From: Kitasatospora sp. NBC_01250
GTDB taxonomy: Bacteria > Actinomycetota > Actinomycetes > Streptomycetales > Streptomycetaceae
Assembly: GCF_036226465.1 (NCBI RefSeq)
Contig: NZ_CP108476.1
Location: 2,976,001-3,040,000 of the forward strand
Length of the DNA: 64,000 bases
Reading direction: 5' to 3'
Below, piece by piece: positions 1 through 8,803 of the stretch. The position numbers and the translations under genes are program-made. The notes under the pieces were generated by a model. That model was not told the DNA's origin. It saw nothing but the letters and a program-made list of their open reading frames with translations, and did no database searches. Position 1 is the stretch's first letter. Each line of letters starts with the position of its first letter.

Positions 1-1362
1 CATCTCGGCGGCGCGCCACCGCGTCGGCCCCTCCACCAGCACCCGGTGCGGGTCCATCAGCTGGACGTTGGCGCCGAGGCGGGTCAGCTCGGTGAGGTAG
101 ATGGCGCGGTTGTCGTAGACCCAGTCGTGGATCAGCGTGGAGCCCTGTGCGGTGGCGGCGATCGCCGCGAAGAACGGGACGTTGTCGATGTTGATGCCGG
201 GGAACGGCATCGGGTGGATCTTGTCGATCGGCGCGTGCAGCTTGGACGGGCGGACCGTCAGGTCGACCAGCCGGGTGCGGCCGTTGTCGGCGAAGTACTC
301 GGGGCCGCGGTCGTAGTCCAGGCCCATCTCCTCCAGCACCGCGAGCTCGATCTCCAGGAACTCCACGGGCGCCCGGCAGACCGTCAGCTCGGACTCGGTG
401 ACCACGGCGGCGGCCAGCAGGCTCATCGCCTCCACCGGGTCCTCGGAGGGTGCGTAGTCCACGTCGCAGTCGATGACGGCCCGGCCGTGCACGGTGAGCG
501 TGGTGGTGCCGATGCCCTCGATCTTGACGCCCAGGCGCTCCAGGAAGAAGCACAGGTCCTGGACCATGTAGTTGGGGCTGGCGTTGCGGATCACCGAGAT
601 GCCGTCGTGCCGGGCGGCGGCGAGCAGCGCGTTCTCGGTCACGGTGTCGCCGCGCTCGGTCAGCACGATCGGGCGCTCGGGGCTGACGGTGCGGTCGACC
701 TCGGCGTGGTAGAGGCCGGTGGTGGCGGTGACCTCCAGGCCGAAGCGGCGCAGCGCGGCCATGTGCGGCTCCACGGTGCGGGTGCCGAGGTCGCAGCCGC
801 CCGCGTAGGGGAGCTTGAAGCGGTCCACCCGGTGCATCAGCGGGCCGAGGAACATGATGATCGACCGGGTGCGGCGGGCCGCGTCCTGGTCCATCGCGTC
901 CAGGTCCAGCTCGGCCGGCGGGGTGATCTCCAGGTCGGCGCCGTCGTTGATCCAACGGGTCTTCACGCCGATGCTGTGCAGCACCTCCAGCAGGCGGTAG
1001 ACCTCCTCGATCCGGGCGACGCGGCGCAGCGTGGTGCGCCCGGTGGTGAGCAGCGAGGCGCAGAGCAGCGCGACGCACGCGTTCTTGCTCGTCTTGACGT
1101 CGATGCTGCCCGACAGGCGGCGCCCGCCGACCACCCGAAGGTGCATCGGACCGGCGTAGCCGAGCGAGACGATCTCGCTGTCCAGGGCCTCACTGATGCG
1201 GGCGATCATCTCAAGGCTGATGTTCTGTCCGCCGTTCTCGATCCGGTTGACCGCGCTCTGACTGGTGCCGAGAGCGGTCCCCAGCTCCGCCTGCGTCCAG
1301 CCACGGTGCTTGCGAGCGTCACGGATGAGCTTGCCGATGCGCGAGAGGTAGTCATCTGCCAT
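1..1362 (-). CDS. murA: XRE-domain-fused UDP-N-acetylglucosamine 1-carboxyvinyltransferase (MurA-type), 3' end outside window
   Basis: The first ~65 residues (MADDYLSRIGKLIRDARKHRG...) form an XRE/Cro helix-turn-helix with the pattern WTQAELGTALGTSQSAVNRIE. From about residue 75 onward the protein is an EPSP-synthase/MurA fold. The MurA active-site loop is present as GGCDLGTRTVEPH, where Cys matches the catalytic Cys115 of E. coli MurA. MurA transfers enolpyruvate from PEP to UDP-GlcNAc, the first committed step of peptidoglycan synthesis in the cytoplasm. The HTH fusion suggests a second, regulated paralogue rather than the housekeeping copy (inference). The start is the ATG at 1360-1362. 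An inverted repeat lies 12-29 bp upstream of it, a natural site for autoregulation. The reading frame is open to base 1, so the C-terminus is missing. Confidence 0.9.
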   Translation of the reverse strand, partial: MADDYLSRIGKLIRDARKHRGWTQAELGTALGTSQSAVNRIENGGQNISLEMIARISEALDSEIVSLGYAGPMHLRVVGGRRLSGSIDVKTSKNACVALLCASLLTTGRTTLRRVARIEEVYRLLEVLHSIGVKTRWINDGADLEITPPAELDLDAMDQDAARRTRSIIMFLGPLMHRVDRFKLPYAGGCDLGTRTVEPHMAALRRFGLEVTATTGLYHAEVDRTVSPERPIVLTERGDTVTENALLAAARHDGISVIRNASPNYMVQDLCFFLERLGVKIEGIGTTTLTVHGRAVIDCDVDYAPSEDPVEAMSLLAAAVVTESELTVCRAPVEFLEIELAVLEEMGLDYDRGPEYFADNGRTRLVDLTVRPSKLHAPIDKIHPMPFPGINIDNVPFFAAIAATAQGSTLIHDWVYDNRAIYLTELTRLGANVQLMDPHRVLVEGPTRWRAAEM

Positions 1363-1373
1363 AGCCGAGACGA

Positions 1374-1391
1374 TATCTCACGTATGAGATA
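1374..1391. promoter_or_regulatory. Inverted repeat upstream of the HTH-MurA gene, candidate operator
   Basis: TATCTCA-CGTA-TGAGATA has perfect 7-bp arms around a 4-bp spacer. It sits 12 bp upstream of the HTH-MurA start codon, where an RBS or core promoter is expected, and is AT-rich against its surroundings. The size and symmetry suit a dimeric XRE-type repressor. Binding by the HTH domain of the adjacent gene product is an inference. Confidence 0.55.
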
Positions 1392-1461
1392 CGGGCGCGG
1401 GCGGCACCCCCCGTTCGGAGTACCGCCCGCCCTGACCTGCGATGAAGACGCGTCAGGCGCC

Positions 1462-4185
1462 TCAGCCCTTCTGCATGACCTCCGGCTCGTGCCGCCGCAG
1501 CAGCCGCAGCACCAGGAAGGCCAGCGCGGTGGAGAGCACCACGAGCATCGCCGAGTCGATCGACCACTGCAGCACCGAGTGCTTCCACAGGCCGTCATGC
1601 TCGTTCATGTGCGCCGGATCGAGGATCATCATGTGGCCCAGGTCCAGCGTGGTGCCGACCACCGCGACGCCCCAGCGGGCCGGCATCAGCCAGGCGAACT
1701 GCGCCAGCCCGGCCTTGTCGAAGAGCTGGAAGAGGCAGCCGGTGAAGACGACCTGGATGATCGCGAACATCACCAGCAGCGGCATGGTCTTCTCGGCGGT
1801 CTTCACCAGGGCCGAGATGACCAGGCCGAACATCATCGAGGCGAAGCTCAGCAGGATGATGCCGATCGCCATCTCGATGGCGGGCGCGTTCTTGAAGATC
1901 AGGCCCTGGGTGGGCAGCGCCCGGGTGGAGAAGCCCACCGCCGCGATGATCGCGCCCTGCAGCACGCTGAAGATGCCGAGCACGATGATCTTCGACATCA
2001 GGTACGCGGACCGGGACAGGCCGGTGGCGCGTTCTCGTTCGTAGATCGCCCGTTCCTTGATCAGCTCACGGACCGAGTTGGCCGCCCCGGAGAAGCAGGC
2101 GCCGATCGCGAGCACCAGCATGATGGTGCCGGCCGCGTTGTTGGAGCCGCCCTGCGGATTGGGCGCCAGGCCGTGGGTGGCCGGGACGACCGTGGAGACC
2201 ACGCCGAGCACCGCGGGCAGCAGCACCGACAGCGCCAGGAAGCCCCGGTCGGAGGCGATCACCGACAGGTAGCGGCGGATCAGCGTCCACAGCTGGGAGC
2301 CCCAGCTCTGCGGCTTGGAGAGCTGCACCGGCTGGTGGTTGACCGGCGCGTGCTGCACGGCGACGGCGTCCACGTCCGCCGAGTACTGCTGGAAGTGCAC
2401 CGAACCGCGGTAGCGGCCCGCCCAGTCGTGGTCGGGGTAGTTCTCGAAGGCCTGGAACACGTCCGCCCAGGTCTCGTAGCCGAAGAAGTGCAGCGCCTCG
2501 TCCGGCGGGCCGAAGTAGGCCACCGAACCGCCCGGCGCCATCACCAACAGGCGGTCGCAGAGCGCGAGTTCGGCCACCGAGTGGGTGACCACCAGGATCG
2601 TGCGGCCGTCGTCGGCCAGGCCCCGCAGCATCTGCATGACCTCGCGGTCCATGCCCGGGTCCAGGCCCGAGGTGGGCTCGTCCAGGAAGATCAGCGAAGG
2701 CTTGGTGAGCAGTTCGAGAGCGACCGAGACGCGCTTCTGCTGGCCGCCCGAGAGCGCGGTGATCCGGTTGTCGGCGCGCTTGTCCAGGCGCAGCTCGTAG
2801 AGCACCTCGTCGATCCGGCGCTGCCGCTCGGCGGGCTCGGTGTCACCGGGGAACCGCAGCCGGGCCGCGTACTTCAGGCCGGTGCGGACGGTCAGCTCCT
2901 TGTGCAGGATCTCCGACTGCGGCACCAGGCCGATCCGCTGGCGCAGCTCGGCGAACTGCTTGTAGAGGTTGCGGCCGTCGTAGAGCACCTCGCCGCGGTC
3001 GGCGGGGCGGTAGCCGGTCAGCGCGCGCAGCAGGGTGGACTTGCCGGAGCCGGACGGGCCGATCACGGCGACCAGCGACTTCTCCGGCACGCCGAAGCTG
3101 ACGTCGTTGAGCAGGATCTTCTTGGCACCCTTGTGCTCCACCTCCACCGTCAGGTGGTGGGCGGAGAAGGAGACCGGGCCGTTGTCGATGAACTCCTGCA
3201 GCTGGTCGCCGACCAGCTGGAACGAGGAGTGGCCGACCGTCAGGCGGTCCTGCGGGCCGAGCAGCTGGCGCTGCGCGGGCATGCCGTTGACGAAGATCCC
3301 GTTGTGCGAGCCGAGGTCGACGATCTCGTACCGGCCGTCCGGCAGCTGGCGCAGCTCGGCGTGGTGGCGGGAGACCTGGAGGTCGGAGACGACGACGTCG
3401 TTGTCGAGGGCGCGGCCGATCCGGACGATCCGCATGCCCGCGGTGAGGTTGCGGACCATCGTGGGGTTGCGCTCGCCCAGGCCGGTGCCCGGAGCATCGG
3501 CGAACTGCGGCTGCGCCGCCCCCTGCTGATAGGCCGGCGGGCCCGGCTGCGCGTACGCGGGCGACGGCGCGGACGCCTGCGCGTACCCGGCCTGCGGCTG
3601 CCCCTGCTGCGGGTAGCCCTGCTGGGGCGGCTGCCCCTGCTGCGGGTAGCCCTGCTGGGGCGGCTGCCCCTGCTGCTGCGGGAAGGCCGGCGGCTGCTGG
3701 TATCCCTGCGGGTACCCCTGCTGCTGGTACCCGTGCTGCGGCTGGGCCGGCGGCCCGCCCTGCCACTGCGGCGGCGCCCCCTGCACCCCCGCCTGCGCCG
3801 GAGCTGCCTGCACCGGTGCGGCCTGCGCCGGAGCCGTCTGCGCGGGCGCGGCCTGGTAGCCGGGCGCGCCCTGCTGGGCGGGCACCGCGGCGGCCGGCGC
3901 CGAGAAGACCAGCCGCGGCCCGTTCTCGCCGTTGCCCAGGTTCAGCACCGTGCCGGGCACCAGCTGCGCGTGCAGGGTGCGTCCGCCGGCGACCCAGGTC
4001 CCGTTGGTGCTGCCGTGGTCCTCCAACTGCCAAGCGGCGCCGGTGAACGAAATGGTGGCATGCCGCCAGGAGACCCTGGCGTCCTCGAACGGGAAGTCCG
4101 CCTGCGGGTCCCGTCCGATGGTGTAGGCACGCCCCGGTTCGAGGGTCCGTTGCTGCCCGTTGATCTCTAGTACGAGTTGCGGCAC
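1462..4185 (-). CDS. FHA-domain ABC transporter (Rv1747-like), ATPase fused to permease
   Basis: This 907-residue half-transporter has two forkhead-associated (phosphothreonine-binding) domains, at ~residues 15-95 (GRD, HGSTNGT) and ~250-325 (GRA, SRHHAE, SHNG). A Pro/Gln/Ala-rich linker (~100-235) joins them. An ABC ATPase follows: Walker A GPSGSGKST at 376-384, signature LSGGQQKR near 478, Walker B LIFLDEP near 500. The C-terminal ABC-2-type permease starts at about residue 640 and has roughly six membrane helices. The architecture is that of mycobacterial Rv1747, an exporter controlled by Ser/Thr kinases through its FHA domains. The start is GTG at 4183-4185 (MPQLVLEINGQ), because FHA homology begins at once; the frame is open far upstream without homology. 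It is divergent from serB. Confidence 0.9.
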   Translation of the reverse strand: MPQLVLEINGQQRTLEPGRAYTIGRDPQADFPFEDARVSWRHATISFTGAAWQLEDHGSTNGTWVAGGRTLHAQLVPGTVLNLGNGENGPRLVFSAPAAAVPAQQGAPGYQAAPAQTAPAQAAPVQAAPAQAGVQGAPPQWQGGPPAQPQHGYQQQGYPQGYQQPPAFPQQQGQPPQQGYPQQGQPPQQGYPQQGQPQAGYAQASAPSPAYAQPGPPAYQQGAAQPQFADAPGTGLGERNPTMVRNLTAGMRIVRIGRALDNDVVVSDLQVSRHHAELRQLPDGRYEIVDLGSHNGIFVNGMPAQRQLLGPQDRLTVGHSSFQLVGDQLQEFIDNGPVSFSAHHLTVEVEHKGAKKILLNDVSFGVPEKSLVAVIGPSGSGKSTLLRALTGYRPADRGEVLYDGRNLYKQFAELRQRIGLVPQSEILHKELTVRTGLKYAARLRFPGDTEPAERQRRIDEVLYELRLDKRADNRITALSGGQQKRVSVALELLTKPSLIFLDEPTSGLDPGMDREVMQMLRGLADDGRTILVVTHSVAELALCDRLLVMAPGGSVAYFGPPDEALHFFGYETWADVFQAFENYPDHDWAGRYRGSVHFQQYSADVDAVAVQHAPVNHQPVQLSKPQSWGSQLWTLIRRYLSVIASDRGFLALSVLLPAVLGVVSTVVPATHGLAPNPQGGSNNAAGTIMLVLAIGACFSGAANSVRELIKERAIYERERATGLSRSAYLMSKIIVLGIFSVLQGAIIAAVGFSTRALPTQGLIFKNAPAIEMAIGIILLSFASMMFGLVISALVKTAEKTMPLLVMFAIIQVVFTGCLFQLFDKAGLAQFAWLMPARWGVAVVGTTLDLGHMMILDPAHMNEHDGLWKHSVLQWSIDSAMLVVLSTALAFLVLRLLRRHEPEVMQKG
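3598..3675. repeat. 33-bp tandem repeat inside the FHA-ABC linker
   Basis: Two perfect 33-bp units (3598-3630 and 3631-3663) are followed by a partial third. On the minus strand they encode the repeated linker peptide QPPQQGYPQQG. The unit length is a multiple of three, so copy-number change would alter linker length without breaking the frame. Confidence 0.8.
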
Positions 4186-4455
4186 TGTCCGCCTGCCCCG
4201 CTCTCTCGGTCCCCCGATGGTTTCCCCGTGAGCGGGGAGGGTGAGGAATATCGCGTCTGACGGGGGGTAATCATTCCAGCTTGGCCCGGAGGGCGAAAAG
4301 TCGCCCCCGACGACTGTGACCAGGCGGCAACGTTCCCAGGTTCCCCCGGTGACAGCCCGCCCGGCCCGGTGCCCGCCGGGTCCACCGGACCGGTTCACGG
4401 TGCACACCGGGCGTCCACGGGACGGACGCGCACCGGCTCCCGCGCCCGGTCCGGG

Positions 4456-4461
4456 TAGCGT
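4456..4461 (+). promoter_or_regulatory. Candidate -10 element giving a leaderless serB transcript
   Basis: TAGCGT ends 10 bp before the serB ATG, and no Shine-Dalgarno-like purine run lies between them. This spacing places the transcription start at or next to the start codon, the usual arrangement for leaderless actinobacterial mRNAs. No convincing -35 hexamer is visible. Confidence 0.45.
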
Positions 4462-4471
4462 GGTCCGTACC

Positions 4472-5740
4472 ATGGACACCACACCCCCGCAGCCCCGGTC
4501 CGCCGACGACAAGCGCACTCTGCTGGTCAAGGTGTTCGGCAAGGACCGCCCGGGCCTCACCACTGGACTCTTCGCCACGCTGGCCGCTTTCGAGGTCGAT
4601 GTGATCGACCTCGAACAGGTGGTCACCCGGGGCCGGATAACGCTCTGTGCCCTGGTCACCCCGCCGACCGGCGGCGGCCCCGGCGCCGAGGGCGCACTGC
4701 GCGTCACCGTGCACCGCTGGGCCGAGGAGCAGCACCTCCAGGCCGAGATCATCTCCGGCACCGGCGACAACCGGCCGCGCGCCGAGGGGCGTTCGCACGT
4801 CACCGTGCTCGGCCACCCGCTGACCGCCGCGGCCGTCTGCGCGCTGGCCCACCAGATCACCGCCGAGGGCGGCAACATCGACCGCATGTTCCGCCTGGCC
4901 AAGTACCCGGTGACCGCCGTCGAGCTGGCGGTCTCGGGCGTGGCCACCGACCGGCTGCGGGCGGTGCTCGCCCTGGAGGCCGCCGCCCAGCGGGTGGACA
5001 TCGCGGTGGTCGCGGCCGGCCTGGAGCGGCGGGCCAAGCGCCTGGTCGTGATGGACGTGGACTCCACGCTGATCCAGGACGAGGTGATCGAGCTGTTCGC
5101 CGCCCACGCGGGCTGCGAGGCCGAGGTCGCCGAGGTGACGGCGGCGGCGATGCGCGGCGAGCTGGACTTCGGCGAGTCGCTGCGGGCCCGGGTCGAGCTG
5201 CTGGCCGGGCTGGACGCGGGGGTGGTGGAGAAGGTCCGCTCGGAGGTCCGGCTCACGCCGGGGGCGCGCACACTGATCCGCACCCTGCAGCGGCTGGGCT
5301 ACCAGGTCGGGATCGTCTCCGGCGGGTTCACCCAGGTCACCGACTACCTGGTGGAGCTGCTCGGACTGGACTTCGCCGCGGCCAACACCCTGGAGGTGGC
5401 CGACGGCCGCTTCACCGGGCGGGTCACCGGCGAGATCGTGGACCGGGCCGGCAAGGCGCGCTGGCTGACCAGGTTCGCCGAGCGGGCCCGGGTGCCGCTG
5501 GAGCAGACGGTGGCGATCGGCGATGGCGCCAACGACCTGGACATGCTCAACGCCGCCGGGCTCGGGGTCGCCTTCAACGCCAAGCCGGTGGTCCGGGAGG
5601 CGGCGGACACGGCGGTCAACGTGCCGTTCCTGGACACCGTGCTCTACCTGCTGGGGATCACCCGCGAGGAGGTCGAGGCCGCCGACGAGCTGCACGGCAC
5701 CCCGCCGGAGTACGAGCCGCAGGACCTCCCGGGGTCCTGA
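4472..5740 (+). CDS. serB: Phosphoserine phosphatase SerB
   Basis: This 422-residue enzyme dephosphorylates L-3-phosphoserine to serine, the last step of the phosphorylated serine pathway. Two ACT-like regulatory domains fill residues ~15-175. The HAD phosphatase domain follows: motif I VMDVDSTLI with nucleophile Asp195 and Asp197, motif II VSGG, and motif III GDGANDLDM at ~350. Length and ACT-ACT-HAD order match actinobacterial SerB. The start is the ATG directly after a TAGCGT -10 (probably leaderless). A strong hairpin follows the stop at the convergent border with sixA. Confidence 0.95.
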   Translation: MDTTPPQPRSADDKRTLLVKVFGKDRPGLTTGLFATLAAFEVDVIDLEQVVTRGRITLCALVTPPTGGGPGAEGALRVTVHRWAEEQHLQAEIISGTGDNRPRAEGRSHVTVLGHPLTAAAVCALAHQITAEGGNIDRMFRLAKYPVTAVELAVSGVATDRLRAVLALEAAAQRVDIAVVAAGLERRAKRLVVMDVDSTLIQDEVIELFAAHAGCEAEVAEVTAAAMRGELDFGESLRARVELLAGLDAGVVEKVRSEVRLTPGARTLIRTLQRLGYQVGIVSGGFTQVTDYLVELLGLDFAAANTLEVADGRFTGRVTGEIVDRAGKARWLTRFAERARVPLEQTVAIGDGANDLDMLNAAGLGVAFNAKPVVREAADTAVNVPFLDTVLYLLGITREEVEAADELHGTPPEYEPQDLPGS

Positions 5741-5747
5741 GCCCCGA

Positions 5748-5797
5748 CCACCCGGACGGGCCCGGTGCGCGAGGCGTACCGGGCCCGTCCGAGGTGG
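5748..5797. terminator. Bidirectional terminator between serB and sixA
   Basis: A perfect 14-bp stem (5753-5766 with 5778-5791) has an 11-nt loop. It is extended outward by CCACC/GGTGG with one bulged base. It lies just past the serB stop and just before the 3' end of the convergent sixA gene, so it can serve both strands. Confidence 0.8.
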
Positions 5798-5816
5798 CCA
5801 GGCGGCAGCTCGCCGC

Positions 5817-6344
5817 TCAGTCCTGCGCCGGCGCGAAGTACGAGACCAGCGTGGCCACGCCCGGCTCGACGTCCTTCCAGGCCCCTTCGAAGGTCAGCAC
5901 CACGATGCCGGCGGTCGGGAAGCCGCCCCGGCGCAGCTGGACCAGCTCGTCGCCCAGGCTCGCGTCCCCGGCCAGCACCTCGGTCAGGTTCTGCACCCCG
6001 GGGTTGTGGCCGACCAGCAGCACGTCCGCGTACGCGTCCGGGGTCTCCTGCAGGACCTCGATGATCTCGCCCACGGTCGCGTCGTAGATCCGGTCCTCGA
6101 AGACCGTCTTCCGGGCCCGCTTGGGCAGCTCGTGTGCCGCCAGCTTCCAGGTCTCCCGGGTGCGCAGGGAGGTGGAGCAGAGCACGTAGTCGGGGTCGAT
6201 CCCCGAGTCGGCCAGCCACCGGCCGGCCGCCGGTGCCTGGTGCCGGCCGCGGTCGGCCAGTGGCCGCTCGTGGTCGGTCACCTCCGGCCAGTCGGCCTTG
6301 GCGTGTCGGAGCACGATGATCCTGCGGGACGCGTTGACGCTCAT
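5817..6344 (-). CDS. sixA: SixA-type phosphohistidine phosphatase / histidine phosphatase family
   Basis: This 175-residue protein belongs to the histidine phosphatase (phosphoglycerate mutase-like) superfamily. The catalytic RHAK motif is in IIVLRHAKADWP near the N-terminus, with STSLRTRETW and VGHNPG downstream as expected for SixA. SixA of E. coli removes phosphate from histidine of HPt or PTS proteins; the actinobacterial substrate is not known. The length fits the family. It starts with ATG at 6344 and ends opposite serB at the shared terminator. Confidence 0.85.
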   Translation of the reverse strand: MSVNASRRIIVLRHAKADWPEVTDHERPLADRGRHQAPAAGRWLADSGIDPDYVLCSTSLRTRETWKLAAHELPKRARKTVFEDRIYDATVGEIIEVLQETPDAYADVLLVGHNPGVQNLTEVLAGDASLGDELVQLRRGGFPTAGIVVLTFEGAWKDVEPGVATLVSYFAPAQD

Positions 6345-6393
6345 TGGAAAAGCTTCGCAGAAAACCCCGCCCGGCCGCGGGTCGGCGGACCTC

Positions 6394-6516
6394 TCAGCCC
6401 ATCGACTGGGCGATGGTCGCGATGATCGAGATCAGGACCACGATGCCGATGATCGCCGCGAAGACCAGCAGCAGCTTCTTGCGGCCGTCGGTGGGGTTGG
6501 GTTCGAGAACTGGCAT
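6394..6516 (-). CDS. Small single-pass membrane protein, SGM_5486 type
   Basis: This 40-residue protein (MPVLEPNPTDGRKK...) has one hydrophobic helix, LLLVFAAIIGIVVLISIIATI, after a short charged N-terminus. Small proteins of this form are conserved beside MFS transporters in Streptomyces and are annotated there as SGM_5486-family transporter-associated proteins. It lies directly downstream of the MFS gene on the same strand. The ATG at 6514-6516 is chosen over an upstream in-frame start because the conserved sequence begins there. Function unknown; it may be a small transporter partner (inference). Confidence 0.7.
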   Translation of the reverse strand: MPVLEPNPTDGRKKLLLVFAAIIGIVVLISIIATIAQSMG

Positions 6517-6585
6517 GGCCAGAGTCTCGCACCCGTTCCCGACCGGACGGCACCCGGGGTGGACGGACACCCGCGGCAACGGCCC

Positions 6586-7956
6586 TCAGCCGACCTCGTC
6601 CTCGATGTGCCGGGCCCGGGCCGCGCGCAGCCCGATCAGCACCTGCGGCACCAGCAGCACCGCCAGGAACCCGAGCGGCACCGTCCAGCCGTTGGTGCTC
6701 TGGTACAGCGCGCCGACCAGGATCGGGCCGGGGATGGAGATCAGGTAGCCGACCCCCTGGGAGAACGCGGACAGCTGCGAGACGCCACCGCTGGTCCGCG
6801 CCCGCAGGCCGATCATGGTCAGGGTCAGCGGGAAGGCGCAGTTCGACAGGCCCAGCAGCACCGCCCACAGCCACGCCCCGCCGACCGGCGCGATCATCAG
6901 GCCCAGGTAGGCGGCGACCCCGCAGGCGGCCAGCGCCACCACGAAGATCCGCTGGTCGCCGCGCCGGGCGGCCCAGTTGGGCAGCACGAAGGAGACCGGC
7001 ACCCCGACCGCCATGGTGAGCGCCAGCAGCAGGCCCGAGGTGCCGGCGCTCACCCCGGCGTCCTGGAAGATCTTCGAGAGCCAGCCCATCACCGCGTAGG
7101 CGCCGGTGGCCTGGATGCCGAAGAAGCAGGCCAGCGCCCAGGCGGTCCGGCTGCGGGTGATCGCCAGCCGGTCACCCGCCGCAGCCTCCGCGGCTGCCGA
7201 CTGCCCGCCCGGCCCCCCGCCCGCCTGGACGTCCGGCCGACCGCCCGCCTCAACGCCCGCCCGAACGCCCGCCGGACCGCCCCGCCGTCCGTCGCGCCGC
7301 AGCAGCAGGACCAGCAGCCAGCTCAGCAGCCCGAGCCCGCCCAGCACCGCCCAGATGCCCAGGCCCACCCGCCAGCTGCCGCCGAGCGCGCTGGTCAGCG
7401 GCACGGTGACGGCGGCGGCGAGCGCGGTGCCGGCCGACAGCGCCATCGAGTACAGGCCGATCATCGGACCGACCCGCTCGGGGAAGTACCGCTTGATCAC
7501 CACCGGGATCAGCACGTTGGACACCGCCACCCCGGCCAGCGCGAGCGCGGTGAGCAGCAGGAAGACGGCCGTCCCGCCCGCGAACGAGCGCGCGGCGACG
7601 CCGGCCGTGATCGCGCCCATCCCGGCGGCGACCACCACGATCGGCCCGAACCGGCGGGCCAGCACGGGAGCCGCGAAGCCGAGCACCGCGAAGCAGAACG
7701 AGGGCACCGCGGTGAGCAGCCCGGCCACCGCGGCGCTCATGTGCAGATCGTCCCGGACCCGCTGGAGCAGCGGGCCGAGGCTGCTGACGACGGGGCGCAG
7801 ATTGACAGCGGCCAGCGCCACCGCGACGGCCAGCAGCACGCCGAGCAGGCGGGCGCGGGGGTGGTCGGCCACGGCCGCCGGGCCGTCGGTGGCAGGGCCG
7901 GCGGCCGGCGCGGTCGGATCGGTCGTGGTGTCTGCTGCGGAGGACATGAGCGCCAT
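6586..7956 (-). CDS. CynX/NimT-family MFS transporter
   Basis: This is a major facilitator of about 456 residues with ~12 hydrophobic segments and a long central loop rich in Ala/Gly/Arg. The N-terminal region LAVAVALAAVNLRPVVSSLGPLL is typical of the CynX/NimT group (cyanate or 2-nitroimidazole transport in E. coli); the substrate here cannot be told from sequence. Two starts are possible, ATG 7954-7956 or ATG 7945-7947, neither with a clear RBS. It is divergent from a GntR regulator, and the intergenic repeats begin at its start codon. The small membrane protein at 6394-6516 follows, probably in the same operon. Confidence 0.85.
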   Translation of the reverse strand: MALMSSAADTTTDPTAPAAGPATDGPAAVADHPRARLLGVLLAVAVALAAVNLRPVVSSLGPLLQRVRDDLHMSAAVAGLLTAVPSFCFAVLGFAAPVLARRFGPIVVVAAGMGAITAGVAARSFAGGTAVFLLLTALALAGVAVSNVLIPVVIKRYFPERVGPMIGLYSMALSAGTALAAAVTVPLTSALGGSWRVGLGIWAVLGGLGLLSWLLVLLLRRDGRRGGPAGVRAGVEAGGRPDVQAGGGPGGQSAAAEAAAGDRLAITRSRTAWALACFFGIQATGAYAVMGWLSKIFQDAGVSAGTSGLLLALTMAVGVPVSFVLPNWAARRGDQRIFVVALAACGVAAYLGLMIAPVGGAWLWAVLLGLSNCAFPLTLTMIGLRARTSGGVSQLSAFSQGVGYLISIPGPILVGALYQSTNGWTVPLGFLAVLLVPQVLIGLRAARARHIEDEVG

Positions 7957-7975
7957 CATAGAATGATGGGATGAT
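7955..7975. promoter_or_regulatory. ATCAT/ATGAT repeats between MFS gene and gntR, candidate operator
   Basis: ATCAT-AGA-ATGAT (7955-7967) is an inverted repeat, followed after GGG by another ATGAT (7971-7975). It is AT-rich and overlaps the start region of the MFS gene. Its place between a transporter and a divergent GntR/FadR regulator makes it the best candidate for that regulator's operator. The sequence does not show the classical GntR consensus half-site. Confidence 0.4.
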
Positions 7976-8097
7976 TTAGCCACCCGTTTTGATCCACTCC
8001 CTGACATCCATTCCCCGGAATCCACTCCCGCACCCATCACCCGGACCCGGGCCGGAGGAGGGAAGATGGTCCCCACCCGAGCCATCCAAGGAGCACC

Positions 8098-8781
8098 ATG
8101 ACGCTGTCCTCGCCCCGGCGGACCCCGCTGGCCGATCAGGTCATCGCCCAGCTGCGGGCCCAGATCACCTCGGGCGAGTGGCCGGTCGGCTCCCGCATCC
8201 CCACCGAGACGGCGCTGGTCGAACAGCTGGGCGTGGCCCGCAACACCGTGCGCGAGGCGGTCCGGGCGCTGGCGCACAACGGGCTGCTGGACATCCGCCA
8301 GGGCTCGGGGACGTACGTGCTGGCCACCAGCGAGCTGGCCGGGGTGATGCACCGCCGGTTCGCCGACGCCGAGCCGGACCAGGTCGCCGAGCTGCGCTCG
8401 CTGCTGGAGGCATCGGCGGCGGCACTGGCCGCCGAGCGGCGCACCGAGCGGGACCTGGCGCTGCTGGAGACCACCCTCGCCCGGCGCGAGGAGGCCTGGT
8501 TCGGCGGCGACACCGAGCTCTTCGTCCAGGCCGACGCCGCCTTCCACCAGGCCGTGGTGGCCGCTTCCCACAACGACGTGCTGGCCGCGCTCTACGCCGA
8601 CCTCGGCGAGGTGACCCGCGCGCACCTGCGCCAGGACATCGGCCCGGTGCTCTCCCCCGAGCGCTACGTCGGCCACGACGGCATCCTGACTGCCATCCGG
8701 GCCGGCGACGCGGCGGCCGCGGCCACCCACTCCTCCACCGTGATCGGCGCCTGCGAGCGGATGGAGCGGGCCGGCCACTGA
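8098..8781 (+). CDS. GntR/FadR-family transcriptional regulator
   Basis: This 227-residue regulator has an N-terminal winged helix (residues ~10-75: LADQVIAQLRAQITSGEWPVGSRIPTE..., followed by the recognition helix VARNTVREAVRALAHNGLL). A C-terminal all-helical FCD ligand-binding domain (~95-220) follows. A clear RBS (AAGGAG) lies 5 bp before the ATG. It is divergent from the CynX-type transporter, which it probably controls in response to a small carboxylate or similar ligand (inference). A strong terminator lies just downstream. Confidence 0.9.
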   Translation: MTLSSPRRTPLADQVIAQLRAQITSGEWPVGSRIPTETALVEQLGVARNTVREAVRALAHNGLLDIRQGSGTYVLATSELAGVMHRRFADAEPDQVAELRSLLEASAAALAAERRTERDLALLETTLARREEAWFGGDTELFVQADAAFHQAVVAASHNDVLAALYADLGEVTRAHLRQDIGPVLSPERYVGHDGILTAIRAGDAAAAATHSSTVIGACERMERAGH

Positions 8782-8803
8782 CCGGCCCGCACCGGAACCC
8801 GGA

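Noticed and set aside
46..4170. 1374-codon open frame on the + strand
   Set aside because: It is antisense to the HTH-MurA and FHA-ABC genes. Its product is a low-complexity Arg/Gly/His/Ala mix without domains, the normal shadow of GC-rich coding DNA.
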